Shown here in pieces: positions 26,162 to 34,195 of a stretch of 64,000 nt of DNA; the first letter of the stretch is position 1; every line of letters begins with the position of its first letter. Source of the stretch: Oscillibacter faecalis_A. GTDB taxonomy: Bacteria > Bacillota > Clostridia > Oscillospirales > Oscillospiraceae. The DNA lies in NCBI RefSeq assembly GCF_029218125.1, contig NZ_JARFXX010000005.1:124001-188000 (forward strand). The letters run 5' to 3'. Below the pieces are notes generated by a model, which did no database searches, was not told where the DNA came from, and was given only the letters and a program-made list of their open reading frames with translations. The position numbers and the translations under genes were made by a program.

Positions 26162-26197
26162 AAAAGTCCTCGAAATCAGACGATTTCGAGGACTTTT
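26162..26197. terminator. Terminator hairpin between integrase 2 and the tRNA-Arg half
   Basis: 16-bp perfect stem AAAAGTCCTCGAAATC with its complement. It is shared with the copies at 29481-29516 and, less perfectly, 34160-34195, where it lies just behind the intact tRNA-Arg gene and is therefore that tRNA's terminator. Confidence 0.8.
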
Positions 26198-26241
26198 GGT
26201 ACGCCGTGAGGGATTCGAACCCCCGGCCTTCTGGTCCGTAG
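26197..26241 (-). other. 3' half of tRNA-Arg(ACG) (att site, E1/E2 boundary)
   Basis: 45 bp identical to positions 34195-34239 of the intact tRNA-Arg, from anticodon-loop position 32 to the encoded CCA. The 5' half is missing and the sequence continues into the E2 left-end module. Confidence 0.9.
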
Positions 26242-26500
26242 GTTGTCTCAAGCACAAATCGGAGTCGTTTCGGCTCCGATTTGTGCTTTTTGCCATCATT
26301 CGTTCGGCGGATTTTCCATTGTTTCCGTCCAGCCCTGCCCGTTCCAATTCCATTCTGGGTCAAAACTGGGTCAAGCGCAGTCCAGCCGAATACCGTTGAC
26401 CTCCAGAGTGGAATTGATTTATATTGAGCGAGGAAGTCCGGGCAGAAAACTGTTCGGATTTTTCTCATATATTCCAAAGTTGCGGTAGAATTGGTCACAA
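26242..26500. repeat. Element left-end module of E2
   Basis: Hairpin GCACAAATCGGAG/CTCCGATTTGTGC with T tract (about 26251-26291), the TTCCATTGTTTCCGTCCAGC block, paired GGGTCA sites (26355-26373), then AGCGCAGTCCAGCCGAATAC leading to the cargo promoter. It contains no gene. Confidence 0.75.
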
Positions 26501-26505
26501 TGTAG

Positions 26506-26514
26506 TGGTATAAT
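26506..26514 (+). promoter_or_regulatory. Extended -10 cargo promoter of E2
   Basis: TGGTATAAT (extended -10) in a block conserved with 29917-29925 of E3, located 50-55 bp before the first cargo gene. Confidence 0.6.
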
Positions 26515-26567
26515 TTGAATACGAAAAGTGAGCAACAAATCGGAATTTGACAAAGGAGTGTGATTAT

Positions 26568-26726
26568 ATGGGTAAAGCGATTTTGGCAGCAATTGTTACA
26601 TTGATTGTTGGTTATTTAGGTACGGTCGTAGGACTTGAACTTTTAGGTAATTGGTATGAGTTTGGATTGCTCATTGCTATTGCAGTAATGGGTGCTTTTA
26701 TCATCTACTTCAATGACAAGAAGTAA
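26568..26726 (+). CDS. Small two-helix membrane protein (52 aa)
   Basis: ATG after AAAGGAGTG with ideal spacing. The 52-residue product has two hydrophobic segments (about 4-22 and 29-47) joined by a short LGNWYEF loop and ends NDKK. It resembles a small phage-holin-like or transport-helper protein in outline, but no family is recognised. It is the first cargo gene of unit E2 and lies 54 bp from a second small membrane protein. Codon use is more AT-rich than the surrounding chromosome, in line with recent transfer. Confidence 0.7.
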   Translation: MGKAILAAIVTLIVGYLGTVVGLELLGNWYEFGLLIAIAVMGAFIIYFNDKK

Positions 26727-26780
26727 GACAACTTCCAGTTTTTGAAACTGAGAAATCGCAATTTAAGGAGGCAAAGTACA

Positions 26781-27017
26781 ATGAAAAAAGCTATTATTAT
26801 GATGATTGTGGTATTTGCTTTAGTTGTTTGGCCGTTCAGCGGTGTGTGGCAGCTCTTGTCTGGCATCATTGGCGGTGGAGTCCGAGAATCCTTTATTTAT
26901 CCGATTTATGGTGGAATTATTCTTCTTTCAGGTATTATAGTCGTTTGTACTGAACTCATTCTGGAAGAAATCAAATCGTTAAAAGACGATATAAAAGATA
27001 AAAAAGAAGGATGCTGA
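26781..27017 (+). CDS. Small membrane protein (78 aa)
   Basis: Start ATG after AAGGAGG. There are two hydrophobic segments (about 4-20 with a WPFSGVW motif, and 40-60) and a charged, lysine-rich coiled tail (EEIKSLKDDIKDKKEG). No domain recognised. With the 52-aa protein it forms the whole visible cargo of E2, so a toxin/immunity, signalling or stress role is possible; none can be claimed. AT-rich like its partner. Confidence 0.7.
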   Translation: MKKAIIMMIVVFALVVWPFSGVWQLLSGIIGGGVRESFIYPIYGGIILLSGIIVVCTELILEEIKSLKDDIKDKKEGC

Positions 27018-27037
27018 CAACTTCCAGTTTGCTGAAC

Positions 27038-27750
27038 TTATCGTACCATAACGCAAAAGCGTTTGCAACTGGAACTGCCAACAGAAAATTCTGTGTATTC
27101 GCAAGAAAATAAGAATCGTGCGGGGAACTACGCCCACCTGACCTCAGAAAACGGCAGAGTTTGCTATTTTAAGCCACGGCCACGCAGGGTTTCCGAAACG
27201 TGTGGAACGCTCCGAGGGTAGTGATACCACCCCCACCTCGCACGTTCAGAAAGCACTGCGCACAGAGTGAAAAAACAGCAACATCACCAAGTTGCAAACA
27301 GATCATGCAGCCCAGCGGGGCCGCGACGCCTCGGAACAGCGACACGCATAAGCGCATCGCTGTTCCGAAGGCTTTCTGCGTTCTTTGGGAGCACCCCCGA
27401 CCAAGCCCCAAAAGCGGCAAAACTTGCCGTTCTGATACCCGGTCCGGGGATGTTGGTGAACGTGCGGAACGCTCCGAGAGTAGTGATACCACCCCCATCC
27501 GAAACGCCCCCTGTTTCGGCGTGTAAGCCGCTGTGTGCGATCCTTCTCCGAAAGCCGAGTGTGTACCCGCTTTCACCCGTGAAAGCGAACGTGGGCTGTT
27601 TGTGCGAGAGGCTGAAAAATGCGATGAAAAGCGGTTTGGGACGGAGTTGTAGCGGTAACTTTTTGGCGATAGTTGCGGGAACGGTTTTGGACGAAAAACC
27701 GAACTTTACAGGAAGGTTTTTCAAGTGGCGAAGGCCGTTCGATTTTAGCA
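27038..27750 (+). ncRNA. A-module and structured non-coding repeat R4
   Basis: A-module 27038-27164, then R4 27165-27750. Helices visible in R4: CGGAACAGCGA/TCGCTGTTCCG (27332-27367), CGGCAA/TTGCCG, CGAAAC/GTTTCG and CGCTTTCA/TGAAAGCG. Motif GGTAGTGATACCACC occurs near 27220 with a second version near 27480. Without the IS110 insertion, this copy shows the uninterrupted junction TTTTAGCACAAGATAAAGAG. No conserved reading frame. Confidence 0.5.
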
Positions 27751-28243
27751 CAAGATAAAGAGAGGTGCCCGTAATTGGGCACCTCTCGGCCTCAAAGCCC
27801 CGCAGTGCGGGGCTTTCCGGGGTTTTGAAACCGCAGTCTAAGGTGCACCTTGAAAGGTGTTTTCGCAGTCTTGGGTGAACGTCAGGCACGGAAAAGGCCC
27901 GTGACAGCGGACTTTTCAAGGTGACTGTTCCGCAGGCGGTTGAGAAATTTGCCGTTTTCAACCACTCAAAAAAGTGCTTTTTGTGCAGCGGCGATTTTCA
28001 GCGCAGATCGTACATATTTTGCGCCGCTGTAGACAATGAAAAGAGACTTTCAAGCGTTCAAAAATCGCACCGCTGTAACAAAAGAAGAACGCCTCCGGCA
28101 GCGCAAAAATTGCGCCGCAATAGACAAAGATAAGGCGGCGCGGCTCCGAGGGGCAAATGATAACTTTCTGATAACAGTTCCGCTTTTCGGTAGCTTTGTC
28201 CCCTTGCTTACGGTATTGTTCGTTGTCGAAAGGGGCTGATACC
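27751..28243 (+). repeat. Pre-integrase module of E2
   Basis: Same order as 24439-24927: GAGAGGTGCCC hairpin, GCCCCGCAGTGCGGGGC hairpin, then three TTGCGCCGC-type direct repeats (about 28019, 28065, 28109) and GATAACTTTCTGATAAC. No gene. Confidence 0.65.
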
Positions 28244-29398
28244 ATGCCAAAGCGACGAGCAAACGGCGAGGGCAACATCCGCAAACGAAAGGATGGTCGC
28301 TGGGAAGGACGCTACACCGTCGGTCACGATCCGGAAACTGGCAAGGCCATCATCAAAAACGTCCTCGGCAAGACGCAAGCGGAAGTAAAAGAAAAACTGA
28401 AAAAAGCCATCGAGGAAAACGTGGGCATCGACTATGGACGGGCCAAGACCTACACGGTGGGAACATGGCTGGAGGTCTGGATGGAAAACTACGCAAAAAT
28501 CAAGCTGCGCCCATCGACCTTCAAAACCTCGCAAGGCTTTCTGAAAAACCACATCAAGCCACAGATCGGCGGCATCCCGCTGGCAGACCTGACCTCTCTG
28601 GACTTGCAGCGGTTTTACAAGCACCTGCTGGACGGTGGCCGGGTAGACCGCGTCGAAGCGAAAAAGAAGCCAAAAGGACTGGCACCGAAAACCGTCCGCA
28701 ACATCCACCAGATGATCGGCTCAGCGTACAACCTCGCCATGGAGCAGAAGTTGGTAACCCGCAATCCGACACAGGGCTGCGCCCTGCCGAAAGTCGAACA
28801 CAAAGAGATGAAAACGCTGCCCTCGGATCAACTCAGCACCTTTTTCCAAGAGGCCAGGGACAGCGGCGTGTACGAGCTCTACTACCTCGACCTTGCCACC
28901 GGACTTCGGCGCGGCGAACTGCTGGGACTGAAGTGGACGGATGTGGACTTCCAGCACGGAGCACTGAAAATTCAGAGAGCCATCTCTCGGCAGAATGGCA
29001 AAGTAGTCGAAGCACCGTTGAAAACGAAAAACGCCTACCGCACACTGCCATTGTCGGCAGACGCGATAAGCGTTCTGAAAATGCAAAAGTGCAAGGTGGG
29101 TAGTAACAGCGAATGGGTGTTCCCGTCACCAACAGGAGGCCCCATGTCGCCGGACAGCGTCCTGCACATGCTGCAAAGAGTGCTGAAACGGGCGAGTCTA
29201 CCGAGAATACGCTTTCATGACCTGCGCCACACCTTCGCAACCATGGCACTCCAGAATGGCGTGGACGTGAAAACGGTGTCATCAATGCTCGGCCACTACT
29301 CGGCGGGCTTCACGCTGGACACCTACGCCCACGTCACTACCGACGCGCAGCTCAAAGCGGCGCAAACGATGGGGAACATCCTCTCCCGTGCTGTCTGA
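28244..29398 (+). CDS. Tyrosine integrase 3 (tRNA-Arg type)
   Basis: 384 residues, one more than its siblings because of an extra residue in the KVGSNSEW loop near 290. Catalytic Arg, Lys, His-x-x-Arg, His and Tyr are intact. The start follows AAAGGGGCTGATACC. Distinctive changes are PSDQLST for TADQLST, QHGALKIQRA, and KRASLPRIRFHD. Synonymous differences from integrases 2 and 4 are frequent, so the units are separate arrivals of related elements rather than a recent duplication. Confidence 0.93.
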   Translation: MPKRRANGEGNIRKRKDGRWEGRYTVGHDPETGKAIIKNVLGKTQAEVKEKLKKAIEENVGIDYGRAKTYTVGTWLEVWMENYAKIKLRPSTFKTSQGFLKNHIKPQIGGIPLADLTSLDLQRFYKHLLDGGRVDRVEAKKKPKGLAPKTVRNIHQMIGSAYNLAMEQKLVTRNPTQGCALPKVEHKEMKTLPSDQLSTFFQEARDSGVYELYYLDLATGLRRGELLGLKWTDVDFQHGALKIQRAISRQNGKVVEAPLKTKNAYRTLPLSADAISVLKMQKCKVGSNSEWVFPSPTGGPMSPDSVLHMLQRVLKRASLPRIRFHDLRHTFATMALQNGVDVKTVSSMLGHYSAGFTLDTYAHVTTDAQLKAAQTMGNILSRAV

Positions 29399-29480
29399 CG
29401 GTTTCCGCTACCCGCTCCCGTTGGGGTCAGCGTTTGGGTCAGAAAAAAGCAACACCCTAAAAACGGAACTTATGAAAAGC

Positions 29481-29516
29481 AAAAATCCTCGAAATCAGAC
29501 GATTTCGAGGATTTTT
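29481..29516. terminator. Terminator hairpin behind integrase 3 / tRNA-Arg half
   Basis: AAAAATCCTCGAAATC with its complement; one paired change relative to 26162-26197 (AGTCC to AATCC with GGACT to GGATT), so the stem is conserved by compensation. Confidence 0.8.
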
Positions 29517-29560
29517 GGTACGCCGTGAGGGATTCGAACCCCCGGCCTTCTGGTCCGTAG
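29516..29560 (-). other. 3' half of tRNA-Arg(ACG) (att site, E2/E3 boundary)
   Basis: 45 bp identical to 34195-34239; same cut at tRNA position 32 and same junction to a left-end module (GTTGTCTCA). Confidence 0.9.
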
Positions 29561-29925
29561 GTTGTCTCACGCGCAAATCGGAGCCATTTCGGCTCCGATT
29601 TGTGCTTTTTACCACCGTTCGCTCGGCGGATCTTCCATTGTTTCCGTCCAGCCCTGCCCGTTCCAATTCCATTCTGGGTCAAAAGTGGGTCAGACACGGT
29701 GCACCCGCACCCACGCCAACAGCGTCTCGTCGTCCATCGCGCCGGAGGCGACAGCCAGACCGACCTCGACGACCTCGTCGTTAGCGCAGTCCAGCCGAAT
29801 ACCGTTGACCTCCAGAGCAGAATTGATTTACGATTGAGCGAGGAAGGTCGGGCAGAAAACTGTTCGGACTTTTCTCATATAGTCCAAAGTTGCGGTAGAA
29901 TTGTTCACAAGTTTTATGGTATAAT
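29561..29925 (+). repeat. Left-end module of E3 with cargo promoter
   Basis: Hairpin (29570-29610), paired GGGTCA sites (29674-29693), then about 85 bp absent from E2 (29694-29780, GC-rich), then the shared AGCGCAGTCCAGCCGAATAC block and the extended -10 TGGTATAAT at 29917-29925. The extra GC-rich piece is of unknown origin. Confidence 0.65.
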
Positions 29926-29977
29926 TTGAATGCAAAATTGAGAAACAAATCCCGATTTCTTGAGGGAAGGTGATAGT

Positions 29978-31003
29978 ATGAATTATATGATAAAAGGTAT
30001 ACAAGCACTTAAAGAATCGTTTTTCTTAGGTATCATAATTTATATTGTTATTTTTGTGTTGCTGTATCTTTTCAAAAAACGCAGAACTATCTCATGGAAT
30101 TATATGTTTGAGGGAATATTCTGCATTTACTGCGTTACGCTTCTCAACCTAACGGGGATTTTCACACTAAGTTATAGTCTGAATGGTCCTTTCAATTATA
30201 ATTTGCTTCCGTTTATTGGGAGTTCTATTGTCCCTATATTGCTTAACTTCGCTTTGTTTTTTCCTCTTGGCTTTTTGTTGCCGCTTATTTTTCGTTCCTG
30301 TAGAGGGAATTGGAAAAAGGTGGCGATTATTAGCGGTTTAATCTCATTCTTGATTGAACTATTACAGTTGTTTGGCGGCAGATATGCGGAAATGGAAGAT
30401 TTTCTAATCAATACCTTGGGCGGATTTTCAGGCTATATTGTCTGTACCGCCATATGCGAAAGAAAGACAAATCGCCGAAAAGCAGTTGTTTCCATTGTTA
30501 CACTATGTTTGACCCTTGCACTTTGTTTGATTGGAATTTATGCAGTGGGGGACAATGAAAAGCAGCTACCGGATGGACTGTCTGCTGTCGAAAATAGCAT
30601 TGCTGAAATCAATGTTTATTCTGAGGGAGAAGAACGGAGCATTAGCATTGATTCCTATCAATACCGCTCTTTTGCAAGTCAGATTTCCAATTGCGGCGGT
30701 CATTTGCTGGAAATCCAAAAAACTTCTGAAGGTGAAATTTGGAATGATACAGACTGCTTTATCGAAATAATATATACTGCTGACCAGACGATAAAGTTTG
30801 AAAATGCTGAGAATTTCTCCATTGAACGTGCTGACAGACTTTTATATAATGCCGACAAAAATGTTCTATATTGGGGTGAGGCAGGTTATCAGAACTGTTT
30901 GGACTATACAAAAATGAATGAAGAAATGCAGGCACATAAAGAAGAAATATTGAAAGGATATGAAGAGTTGTCTACTTCAATTCGTGATTGCTTTAACCAG
31001 TAA
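29978..31003 (+). CDS. VanZ-like membrane protein
   Basis: 341 residues, ATG after GGGAAGG. The first ~200 residues hold five membrane helices in the VanZ arrangement, with the family signature around NLLPFIG, FFPLGFLLPL and ELLQLFGGRYAEMEDFLINTLGG. The last ~130 residues are a soluble domain that is not part of minimal VanZ proteins and has no recognised family. VanZ-like proteins confer low-level glycopeptide resistance or envelope effects in some hosts. Here it is the first cargo gene of E3 and is AT-rich relative to its surroundings. Confidence 0.82.
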   Translation: MNYMIKGIQALKESFFLGIIIYIVIFVLLYLFKKRRTISWNYMFEGIFCIYCVTLLNLTGIFTLSYSLNGPFNYNLLPFIGSSIVPILLNFALFFPLGFLLPLIFRSCRGNWKKVAIISGLISFLIELLQLFGGRYAEMEDFLINTLGGFSGYIVCTAICERKTNRRKAVVSIVTLCLTLALCLIGIYAVGDNEKQLPDGLSAVENSIAEINVYSEGEERSISIDSYQYRSFASQISNCGGHLLEIQKTSEGEIWNDTDCFIEIIYTADQTIKFENAENFSIERADRLLYNADKNVLYWGEAGYQNCLDYTKMNEEMQAHKEEILKGYEELSTSIRDCFNQ

Positions 31004-31104
31004 CAATTTCAGCTTTCTGTGCGGCCTTTATGAAGGCGGCCTGATGGAGCAGGCAATAAGGAAGTAAAGATGCGACAAATTTCAATTTATTAAGGAGGAT
31101 ATGG

Positions 31105-31707
31105 ATGAAACTGTTTTTATGTTCGCACTTTTCAAGTGTAGGAAGTTTGATAAAAGAAGAAATTGATAACAAGAAAGTCGCATTTATTCCCACAGCTTCG
31201 CTGCGTGAAGGCTATACCGGTTATGTCGGCTCGGCTCGAAAGCTATTCAATAAACTGGGAGCAGCCGTAACTGAAATTGATATTTCAACGGAGGCTTATT
31301 TAACGATACAGTCTGTTTTTGAAGATGTGGATGTGATATATTTTACTGGTGGAAATTCTTTCTTCCTTATGGACCAGCTCCGTAAAACGGGAACGGATGA
31401 GCTATTGAAGAAGGAATTGGAAAAGGGAAAACTGATGATCGGTGAATCGGCAGGTGCGATTATATGCGCTCCAACTATCCAATATATTGAACAAATGGAT
31501 GAAAAGCCGGAGGACTACTCACAAGAAGATGATGCAGGGCTTGATTTGATTGATTTCTATGTTCTTCCGCATTATCTTACAGCACCATTTAAGAAAGTTA
31601 CCGAGAAAATAATGACTGAATTTTCGGATTTGAATCTATCCCCAATTAACAACCGTCAGGGAATTGTAATTGATGGTGAAGGTTCAAAGGTTGTTTGCAA
31701 AGACTAA
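31105..31707 (+). CDS. Peptidase E-like (S51) class I glutamine amidotransferase-fold protein
   Basis: 200 residues; ATG at 31105 after AAGGAGGATATGG. Contains YFTGGNSFFLMDQL and the nucleophile elbow GESAGA with Ser115, followed by the family's PHYL segment near 152. This fits S51 peptidases (dipeptidase E-like), which cut Asp-X dipeptides in the cytoplasm. It lies 101 bp downstream of the VanZ-like gene under the same promoter. Why a mobile unit carries it is unknown. Confidence 0.85.
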   Translation: MKLFLCSHFSSVGSLIKEEIDNKKVAFIPTASLREGYTGYVGSARKLFNKLGAAVTEIDISTEAYLTIQSVFEDVDVIYFTGGNSFFLMDQLRKTGTDELLKKELEKGKLMIGESAGAIICAPTIQYIEQMDEKPEDYSQEDDAGLDLIDFYVLPHYLTAPFKKVTEKIMTEFSDLNLSPINNRQGIVIDGEGSKVVCKD

Positions 31708-31729
31708 TTTGAAAGTTCCGGTTTGTCGA

Positions 31730-32430
31730 ACTTATCGTACCATAACGCAAAAGTGTTTGCAACTGGAACTGCCAACAGAAAATTCTGTGTATTCGCAAGA
31801 AAATAGGAATCGTGCGGGGAACTACGCCCACCTGACCTCAGAAAACGGCAAATGAGCCGTTTTGACAAGCGGCCGTCCGGCGTTTCGAGAACACGCAAAG
31901 CACGCCGAGGGTAGTGATACCACCCCCACCTCGCACGTTCAGAAAGTACTGCGCACAGAGTGAAAAAACAGCAACATCACCAAGTTGCAAACAGATCACG
32001 CAGCCCAGCGGGGCCGCGACGCCTCGGGACAGCGACGCGCATAAGCGCATCGCTGTCCCGAAGGCTCTCTGTGTTCTTTGTGAGCACACCCGGTCAAGGC
32101 CCAAAAGCGGCAAAACTTGCCGTTCTGATACCCGGCCCGGGGATGTTGGTGAACGTGCGGAACGCTCCGAGAGTAGTGATACCACCCCCCATCCGAAACG
32201 CCCGTGTTTCGGCGTGTGAGCCGCTGTGTGCGATCCTTCTCCGAAAGCCGAGTGTGTACCCGCTTTCACCCGTGAAAGCGAACGTGGGCCGTTTGTGCGA
32301 GAAGTTGAAAAGTGCGATGAGAAGTGGTTTGAAACAGCGTTGTAACGGTAACTTTTTGGCGATATTCGTGGAAGTGGATTTGGGCGAAAAGCCGAACTTT
32401 ACAGGAGGGTTTATCGAGCAGTGAAGGCCG
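31730..32430 (+). ncRNA. A-module and structured non-coding repeat R5
   Basis: A-module 31730-31855, R5 31860-32430. The key helix is CGGGACAGCGA/TCGCTGTCCCG (32025-32060): both strands have changed together relative to R4 (A-T to G-C), supporting base pairing. Other helices: CGGCAA/TTGCCG, CGAAAC/GTTTCG, CGCTTTCA/TGAAAGCG. No gene. Confidence 0.5.
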
Positions 32431-32925
32431 TTCGATAAAAGCACAAGATAAAGAGAGGTGCCCGTAATTGGGCCCCTCTCAGCCTCAAAGCCCCGCAGTG
32501 CGGGGCTTTCCGAGGTTTTGAAACCGCAGTCTAAGGTGCACCTTGAGAGGCGTTTTCGCAGTCGTAGGTGAACGTGAGGGGCATCAGGCCCCCGTGACAG
32601 CGGACTTTTCAAGGTGGCCGTTTCGCAGTCAATCAGCAAAACCGCCGTTTTCAACTGCTCAAAAAAGTGATTCCAAGCAAGATCAATTTTCGGTACAGAT
32701 CGTGCATATTTTGCGCCGCTGTAGACAATGGAAAGGGCTTCTTGACCGTTCAAAAATCGCACCGCTGTAACTAAAGAGAACATCCCCAGCAACGCAAAAA
32801 TTGCGCCGCAATAGTCAAAGATAAGGCATCCAGCGAAAATGATAACTTTCTGATAACAGTTCGACTTTCGGGTAGCTTTGTTCCCTTGGTTACGGTATTG
32901 TTCGTTGGCAAAGGAGGCTGATACC
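32431..32925 (+). repeat. Pre-integrase module of E3
   Basis: Hairpins as in E1/E2 (one arm reads GGGCCCCTC here), GCCCCGCAGTGCGGGGC, three direct repeats of TTGCGCCGC type (about 32711, 32757, 32801) and GATAACTTTCTGATAAC before the integrase. No gene. Confidence 0.65.
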
Positions 32926-34077
32926 ATGCCGAAAAGACGAGCGAACGGGGAAGGGAACATCCGAAAACGAAAGGACGGACGTTGGGAGGGGCGGTACACA
33001 GTCGGTCACGATCCGGAGACAGGCAAGGCCATCATCAAAAATGTCCTCGGCAAGACGCAAACGGAAGTAAAAGAAAAGCTGAAGAAAGCCATCGAGGAAA
33101 ACGTCGGCATCGACTACGGACGGGCCAAGACCTACACGGTGGGGAGTTGGCTGGAGGTCTGGATGGAAAACTACGCAAAAATCAAGCTGCGCCCATCGAC
33201 CTTCAAAACCTCACAAGGCTTTCTGAAAAACCACATCAAGCCGCAGATCGGCGGCATTCCGCTGGCAGACCTGACTTCTCTGGACTTGCAGCGGTTCTAC
33301 AAGCACCTGCTGGACGGCGGGCGGGTTGACCGCATTGAAGCGAAAAAGAAACCGAAAGGTCTGGCTCCCAAAACGGTGCGGAACATCCATCAGATGATCG
33401 GCTCGGCGTACAACCTCGCCATGGAGCAGAAGTTGGTAACCCGCAACCCGACACAGGGCTGCGCCTTGCCGAAAGTCGAACACAAGGAGATGAAAACGCT
33501 GACCGCCGACCAACTCAGCGCCTTCTTCCAAGAAGCCAGGGACAGCGGCGTGTACGAGCTCTACTACCTCGACCTCGCCACGGGATTGCGTCGGGGCGAA
33601 CTGCTGGGGCTGAAATGGACGGACATCGACTTTGAACGCAAAATGGTTAAGGTGCAGCGGGCCATTTCCCGACAAAACGGCAAGGTGGTCGAGGCACCGC
33701 TGAAAACGAAAAACGCCTACCGCACACTGCCCCTGTCGGCAGACGCGATAAGCGTTCTGAAAATGCAAAAGTGCAAGGTGAACAACAGCGAATGGGTGTT
33801 TCCCTCGCCAAGCGGAGGCCCCATGTCGCCGGATAGCGTGTTGCATATGCTCCAGCGGGTGCTGAACCGGGCGGGGCTGCCCCGCATTCGATTCCACGAT
33901 CTCCGTCATACCTTCGCAACGATGGCCCTGCAAAACGGCGTGGACGTAAAAACGGTGTCCTCGATGCTCGGTCACTACTCGGCGGGGTTCACACTGGACA
34001 CCTACGCCCACGTTACCACCGACGCGCAGCTGAAAGCGGCGCAGACGATGGGGAACATCCTATCTCGTGCTGTCTGA
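32926..34077 (+). CDS. Tyrosine integrase 4 (tRNA-Arg type, next to intact tRNA)
   Basis: 383 residues with all catalytic residues present (Arg222, Lys260/262, HDLRHTF, LGHYS, LDTYAHV). ATG after AAAGGAGGCTGATACC, the best ribosome site of the four. It carries the tRNA-Arg-type C-terminus (TDAQLKAAQTMGNILSR). It is transcribed towards the 3' end of the intact tRNA gene 118 bp away, so the GGGTCA pair (34102-34121) and terminator lie between gene and att site. Confidence 0.93.
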   Translation: MPKRRANGEGNIRKRKDGRWEGRYTVGHDPETGKAIIKNVLGKTQTEVKEKLKKAIEENVGIDYGRAKTYTVGSWLEVWMENYAKIKLRPSTFKTSQGFLKNHIKPQIGGIPLADLTSLDLQRFYKHLLDGGRVDRIEAKKKPKGLAPKTVRNIHQMIGSAYNLAMEQKLVTRNPTQGCALPKVEHKEMKTLTADQLSAFFQEARDSGVYELYYLDLATGLRRGELLGLKWTDIDFERKMVKVQRAISRQNGKVVEAPLKTKNAYRTLPLSADAISVLKMQKCKVNNSEWVFPSPSGGPMSPDSVLHMLQRVLNRAGLPRIRFHDLRHTFATMALQNGVDVKTVSSMLGHYSAGFTLDTYAHVTTDAQLKAAQTMGNILSRAV

Positions 34078-34159
34078 TGCTTTCCGCTACCCGCTCCCGT
34101 TGGGGTCAGCGTTTGGGTCAGAAAAAAGCGGCACCCTAAAAACAGAACTTATGAAAAGC

Positions 34160-34195
34160 AAAAGCCCTCGAAATCAGACGATTTCGAGGACTTTT
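34160..34195. terminator. Terminator between integrase 4 and tRNA-Arg
   Basis: Stem GCCCTCGAAATC with GATTTCGAGGAC and flanking A/T runs; serves the tRNA on the minus strand and the integrase on the plus strand. Confidence 0.75.

Larger units (their letters stand above)
18829..26241. mobile_element. Integrative unit E1: radical-SAM cargo, structured repeat, integrase 2
   Basis: Bounded on the left by a tRNA-fMet half and left-end module and on the right by integrase 2 and a tRNA-Arg half. The mismatch of tRNA type between the two ends means this is either a recombinant of two elements or has lost a boundary. It carries the radical-SAM pair, flavin reductase, HxlR regulator, repeat R3 and an IS110 insertion (1,497 bp). 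Confidence 0.55.
26242..29560. mobile_element. Integrative unit E2 (3.3 kb): two small membrane proteins and integrase 3
   Basis: Bounded on both sides by identical 45-bp tRNA-Arg halves. Order: left-end module, promoter, two small cargo genes, A-module, structured repeat R4, pre-integrase module, integrase 3, GGGTCA pair, terminator, tRNA half. No transfer, replication or excisionase gene is visible. Confidence 0.8.

Noticed and set aside
29694..29780. GC-rich insert in the E3 left-end module as a gene or site
   Set aside because: About 85 bp, no frame, no repeat or palindrome that I can identify; only its absence from E2 is notable.
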